Source of the DNA: Nocardia colli
GTDB lineage: Bacteria; Actinomycetota; Actinomycetes; Mycobacteriales; Mycobacteriaceae
Assembly: GCF_008704205.1 (NCBI RefSeq)
Contig: NZ_VXLC01000025.1
Span: 62,001 to 126,000 of the forward strand
Direction of reading: 5' to 3'
Length of the DNA stretch: 64,000 nucleotides
Shown here piece by piece: positions 61,101 to 64,000 of this stretch; position 1 is the first letter of the stretch, and each line of letters begins with the position of its first letter. The notes beneath the pieces were generated by a model. The model was not told the origin of the DNA, searched no databases, and saw only the letters and a program-made list of their open reading frames with translations. A program made the translations under genes and the position numbers.

Positions 61101-64000
61101 GACCACCGATCTGATCATGACCGCGAACCGAATCGCGATCCCGACCACGATCGCCGACATGACCACGACCGAGACCACCCGACGGCACAGGACCGAGCCG
61201 ACGCCGACCGCAACGCCCACGATCACGCGCGCGAATCCGGCCCCGAAACCGATCGGACGCCGGAACAGAAGACCTGTTCCGAAGACCCCGTCGACATCAG
61301 CACCGGCGAATTCCTGCTTCCTGAAACAGATCTCGACCTACCCGGCGTCCTCTCGCTGACATTGCTGCGCGCTTACCACTCGAACTACCGATTCGGTCGC
61401 TGGTTCGGCCCGTCGTGGTCCAGCACCTTGGACGCGCGGATCGTCGTCGAAGAGGCCGGTGTCACGTTCATCGGCGAGAACGCGATGATGCTCGCCTACC
61501 CGCATGCCGAGGTCGGCGTTCCCGTGCACCCACTGTCCGAGGGCCAGCAATGGTCACTGACCCGCACCGACGCCGGCGGCTATCGCGTACGGGATCAACG
61601 CCGAGAGCTGATCTGGCACTTCGCCCCCGAGCTCGGATTAGACGGCATCGAAGCCAGATTCGGCAACTACGCGGTCTCGGCCATTACCGACCGACACCAC
61701 AATCGCCTCCGTTTCCACTACGACGCCGACGGTGTCCCGGTCGGCGTCACGCACTCGGGCGGATACCGCGTCCGCATCGACTCCGACCGCGCCCGGATCA
61801 CCGGCCTCTCCCTCATCACCGACGACCCGGATATCGGCGAGTTCGCTACGCCCATACTGGAATTCACCTACGACGACACGAATCTGATCGCGGTCACCGA
61901 CGCCGACGGCGCCACCACCCGCTACACCTACGATGCCGACCACCGGATGACGTCCTGGACCGACTCCAACGGCAACCAAATGGTCAACACCTACGACGAG
62001 TCCGGCCGCGTCGTCTTCCAACGCGGCACCGCCGGAATCCTCAACTGCGACTACGACTATCTCCCCCTCCCCGACGGCTCCGGCCGCCTCACCACCATCA
62101 CCGACTCACTCGGCGCCACCACCTCCCACGGCTTCGACCGCGAACTCCAGCTGCGCGACATCATCGACCCGACCGGCGGCCGCACGCACATCGACTACAA
62201 CGCCGACCGCAGACCACTGGCCATCACCGATCCCGACGGAGCCGTTACTCGCTACGTATACAACGCTGCGGGCGACCGATCGAAAATCATTCGACCCGAC
62301 GGGAATTCGATCGAGATCGAATATCTCTGGCGCAACCGCCCCAGCACGATCACCTCGCCCGACGGTTCCGTCTCGCGTCGCGAATGGACCGAGGACGGCG
62401 ACCTCGCCGCCGCCATCGACCCCGCCGACAACCGCACCGAATTCACCTACCATCCCAACGGCGCTCTGGCCACCATCGTCGGATCCAACGGCGCCCGCAC
62501 CGCTATGGAGGTGGACGCGGCCGGTCTCCTGGTCCAAATCACCCAACCCGACGGCGCGGTAACCCACATCCGGCGCGATGCAGCAGGGCGCCCGACACAC
62601 ATCATCGATCCGCTCGGCTCAGTGACCCGCTTCGAATGGTCCGCCGCCGGAAAGCTACTCCGCAGAACGGATCCCGACGACCACACCGAATCGTGGGCCT
62701 ACGACGGTGAAGGCAACACTCTCGCCCACACCGACCGCGCGGGTGGGTCGACCCGGTTCGCTTACGGCGCTTTCGATCTCCTGCACTCCCGCACCGATCC
62801 CGACGGCTCGATCACCCGGTACACCTGGGACAACGAACGCCGCATCACCGCCGTCCACAACCCGATCGACCAAAGCTGGACCTACGAATACGACAGTGCC
62901 GGAAGGTTGGTCGCCGAAACCGACTACGCCGGAACCACAACCCGATACACCTTCGACCGAGCCGGCCGAATCGGCGCGATCACCCCGGCCACCGGCACAA
63001 CTCGGCACCAACGCCACGACATCCTCGGTCGCCTCACCGAGATCACCGCCGGGGACGCCTGGATCCGTTACACCTATGATCCGGTGGGACGCGTCCTATC
63101 TGCGGTCAACGGCGTCGGTGCCGACCCCACCCACTCGCTCGAATTCGCCTACACCACAACCGGAAGCGTGGCCGCTGAGCAGCTCGATACCCGGGCGCCG
63201 ATGGTGTTCGAGCACGATCAGCGCGGCCACCTGGTCCGCCGGACCACCCCCTCCGGATCCGTAGCCACCTGGCATCATGACGTCTCCGGTCGCCTGGATC
63301 ATTTCAGCGCCGACGAGCATGACGTCACCTTCGACTACGATCCACTCGGCCGGCTGACCAGCTGGCGCATCGGCGAGCTGGCGGTGACCCGTGGTATCAC
63401 CACAGTCGGCCAGGTAGCCCACCAAGAGGTGACTGCGTTTCCTGCCAGGTCCCTGTCCCTCGGATCCGGCATGTCCGCTCGACCCGCCCCGCATCTACTC
63501 CGTCGCGACGACTTCACCTACCGCCCAGACGGATACCTCACCGCACACACCGTGGTCCGCTCGCAGACCGACGTCCTACAGCGCGACTACAGCCTCGACG
63601 CCGCCGGTCGGGTCACCACCGTTTCCACCAACGGCACGCCCACCGAGCGCTATGCCTACAACGCTCTCAGCAACATCACCGACTCCACCACTCCCGCGTC
63701 CGGCGTCCACCCGACTTCGACACCCGTTGCCGCACGGCCTCTCCCGGCGCAGGACGGCCGCCGCGAATATCGCGACAACCTCCTCATCCGCGACGGCCGA
63801 ACGCGCTACCGCTACGACCGAGCCGGTCGGCTGATCCGCAAAACCACCGTCCGACTGTCCCGCAAACCCGACGTCTGGCACTACCGCTACAACGCCTTCG
63901 ATGAACTCACCGACGTCTGGACCCCGGACCGCCAATGGTGGCACTACACCTACGACGCCCTCGGCCGTCGCACCACCAAACAGCACCTCGCCACCGACGG
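58125..64000 (+). CDS. Giant type VII-linked RHS polymorphic toxin-like protein (3' end beyond window)
   Basis: One uninterrupted frame of at least 1958 codons runs from the TTG at 58125 to the window edge. Residues 1-380: T7SS-type N-domain, starting MGFWDIVDSIGEAIEDG and carrying a WVG turn at Trp118-Gly120 (AEWVGEGADAF) and long helices. Residues about 383-1050: a linker with no globular pattern. Residues about 1055-1190: DUF6531 (DPVDISTGEFLLPETDLDLPG...RAYHSNYRFGRWFGPSWSS). From about 1240 onward: RHS/YD repeats (TRYTYDADHRMTSWTD, TRYVYNAAGDRSKII, HYTYDALGRRTT). RHS shells enclose a C-terminal toxin, which is not in the window. The TTG start is 2 bases after the WXG-like stop. Confidence 0.85.
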   Translation, partial: MGFWDIVDSIGEAIEDGVEAVVEGAGQVIDDTLDFVADGAKAIGLDGIAEGLDDLGDNIASATGGDVEEEELGETEDPKELIRGDPSEIHSTAETLQKMAAAVEATGQALKQIDAAEWVGEGADAFNAVYDKQPKLWFDCADAFTSAAMAMRAWHNEVKTAQDKAADAIDKWKAADAEERRQKNWWNSLTGEQQAQTTLVDTWTPMRNDAREILRGARTQRDNGASIAVSAFTAATEKAPKEPPFSDRWMANVSDLYGVLEHGALNFTSGLLTSFTGLVQFVRQVNPTDIYNLTHPAEYAAGLSDLATGLVVAAADPGATVSAILSDARKNPFEFLGALTGDALLTAATGGGGSAKTAINALRKIKDASRLTRIADDVGDVGRHLPRSAPRPTPTHEPPGTPSHLSMETSQHPAPTTVDNGHTPTNSHPIQANSHPEAPATRAEPSPNRPESSPTQHTPEQAPTQHAPEHHAPEPAPTHHTPDPAPTRHADPDPTPAPHADPSPGPSSHADPSPTPNQHVDPAPDRSPAPHPDPDPASSPHTRPDPEPASRPNPDPDPDPTRTDPRPEAANPAAHVDNTPSPHAGPEHAPSPRSEVDSTPAPHADAPARPEGTTAPHTTPETTSPHTNPDTTSPHTNPDATSPHTNPEATPSARADADRTPSTRVDPDSAPASHNQPDGAAPGRPHTPEGQPAATRQPDPVPAWHGNPAPHVDSPAPHTRPDATPGARPQSDPTPANRPHSDAPRSDPAARPQPDRAPAARTNPDPTPTTRSHPDRAPTARPQRDPVPAGRADPHSSPSARTQPHSPSHTRPDHPPQRPHTDPPTRAHPNEPQRHPDSPTSRRPDADANPRAPHHDPDRAADRRDGDRPHGPDDPPRDRHPDRDHETDHERRTDRDRGPDRDRGPEHDRTPDNHREHQPDHERRPHDRQPDRDRGPDRDRRPEHDRQPDHERKPDHDRKPDRDHKPDHDREPDRDHKHDRNHKPDHDRDPERDHRSDHDREPNRDPDHDRRHDHDRDHPTAQDRADADRNAHDHARESGPETDRTPEQKTCSEDPVDISTGEFLLPETDLDLPGVLSLTLLRAYHSNYRFGRWFGPSWSSTLDARIVVEEAGVTFIGENAMMLAYPHAEVGVPVHPLSEGQQWSLTRTDAGGYRVRDQRRELIWHFAPELGLDGIEARFGNYAVSAITDRHHNRLRFHYDADGVPVGVTHSGGYRVRIDSDRARITGLSLITDDPDIGEFATPILEFTYDDTNLIAVTDADGATTRYTYDADHRMTSWTDSNGNQMVNTYDESGRVVFQRGTAGILNCDYDYLPLPDGSGRLTTITDSLGATTSHGFDRELQLRDIIDPTGGRTHIDYNADRRPLAITDPDGAVTRYVYNAAGDRSKIIRPDGNSIEIEYLWRNRPSTITSPDGSVSRREWTEDGDLAAAIDPADNRTEFTYHPNGALATIVGSNGARTAMEVDAAGLLVQITQPDGAVTHIRRDAAGRPTHIIDPLGSVTRFEWSAAGKLLRRTDPDDHTESWAYDGEGNTLAHTDRAGGSTRFAYGAFDLLHSRTDPDGSITRYTWDNERRITAVHNPIDQSWTYEYDSAGRLVAETDYAGTTTRYTFDRAGRIGAITPATGTTRHQRHDILGRLTEITAGDAWIRYTYDPVGRVLSAVNGVGADPTHSLEFAYTTTGSVAAEQLDTRAPMVFEHDQRGHLVRRTTPSGSVATWHHDVSGRLDHFSADEHDVTFDYDPLGRLTSWRIGELAVTRGITTVGQVAHQEVTAFPARSLSLGSGMSARPAPHLLRRDDFTYRPDGYLTAHTVVRSQTDVLQRDYSLDAAGRVTTVSTNGTPTERYAYNALSNITDSTTPASGVHPTSTPVAARPLPAQDGRREYRDNLLIRDGRTRYRYDRAGRLIRKTTVRLSRKPDVWHYRYNAFDELTDVWTPDRQWWHYTYDALGRRTTKQHLATD
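59988..60068 (+). repeat. Three tandem 27-base repeats in the RHS linker
   Basis: Units at 59988-60014, 60015-60041 and 60042-60068 encode TTSPHTNPD, TTSPHTNPD and ATSPHTNPE. In-frame codon-multiple repeats show linker growth by slippage or unequal recombination. Confidence 0.85.
60680..61245 (+). repeat. Low-complexity Asp/His/Arg-rich charged repeat region in the RHS linker
   Basis: About 190 codons dominated by gac/gat, cac/cat and cgc/cgt, giving runs such as PDHDRKPDRDHKPDHDREPD. Acidic and basic residues nearly alternate, with frequent histidines. It follows a Pro/His/Ala/Thr-rich part (about 59270-60660). The composition creates long false open frames on both strands. Confidence 0.8.

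Noticed and set aside
59236..61188. 650- and 303-codon open frames on the - strand
   Set aside because: Antisense shadows of the low-complexity linker (Arg/Asp/Gly- or Val/Ile-rich products) without ribosome binding sites or family features.
59146..61359. 737-codon open frame on the + strand (Arg/Thr/Pro-rich)
   Set aside because: It lies inside the RHS gene linker in another frame; it exists because the repetitive GC-rich linker has few stops. The RHS frame continues into recognisable DUF6531 and YD repeats.

Overview
The window is high-GC DNA with strong GC3 bias, frequent GTG/TTG starts and GGAGG-type ribosome binding sites. Several families point to a mycolic-acid actinomycete, most likely Nocardia or a close relative: an LGFP-repeat envelope protein, an MMPL transporter, a DevR/DevS (DosR/DosS) pair, a RafH-like hibernation factor, an actinobacterial acyl-ACP desaturase and a type VII-linked RHS protein. 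Species is inferred, not proven. I saw no rRNA, tRNA, CRISPR array, insertion sequence or prophage.

Layout. 1-5.1 kb: tail of an alpha/beta hydrolase, then a TetR regulator with a DmpA-type peptidase, divergent from an amino-acid permease, and an AraC regulator. 5.2-11.1 kb: an RbsA/RbsC/RbsB-type ABC importer divergent from an SDR, a MoaF-like protein and a SnoaL-like protein. 11.1-16.1 kb: an FAD monooxygenase divergent from an ArsR-type regulator with two matching palindromes, an AraC regulator, a GMC oxidoreductase and a GntR regulator.

16.1-32.8 kb is a large catabolic divergon. Leftward: MFS transporter, MobA/phenol-hydroxylase-type monooxygenase, APC permease, amidohydrolase, ornithine-cyclodeaminase-like protein and MTOX-type amine oxidase. 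Rightward: an FAH-RraA fusion, a GntR regulator, HpaE-, HpaD-, HpaH- and HpaI-like enzymes and a second aldehyde dehydrogenase. Together these encode the homoprotocatechuate meta-cleavage pathway, and the leftward genes look like a funnel that converts an aromatic amine or related compound to homoprotocatechuate.

32.8-40.8 kb holds surface and exported proteins: an OafA-type acyltransferase, an alpha/beta hydrolase, an LGFP-repeat protein, a Tat-type exported protein and small membrane proteins. 40.8-45 kb is a dormancy locus (rafH-like, desaturase, devR, devS) with a DevR-box-like palindrome before devR. It is divergent from a rifampin phosphotransferase gene (45.3-47.9 kb). 47.9-56.9 kb holds an MMPL transporter with three C-terminal beta-sandwich repeats, a double-VOC protein, an FAO-type GMC oxidoreductase, an EEP-family hydrolase, an MBL-fold hydrolase and a TetR regulator.

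57.1-64 kb is a type VII-linked operon: an SseB-like protein, a WXG100/EspC-like protein, and an open frame of at least 1958 codons from a TTG at 58125 to the window edge. That frame has a WxG-type N-domain, a linker of about 670 residues that is first Pro/His-rich and then Asp/His/Arg-rich, a DUF6531 domain and RHS/YD repeats. Its C-terminal, probably toxic, domain lies outside the window.
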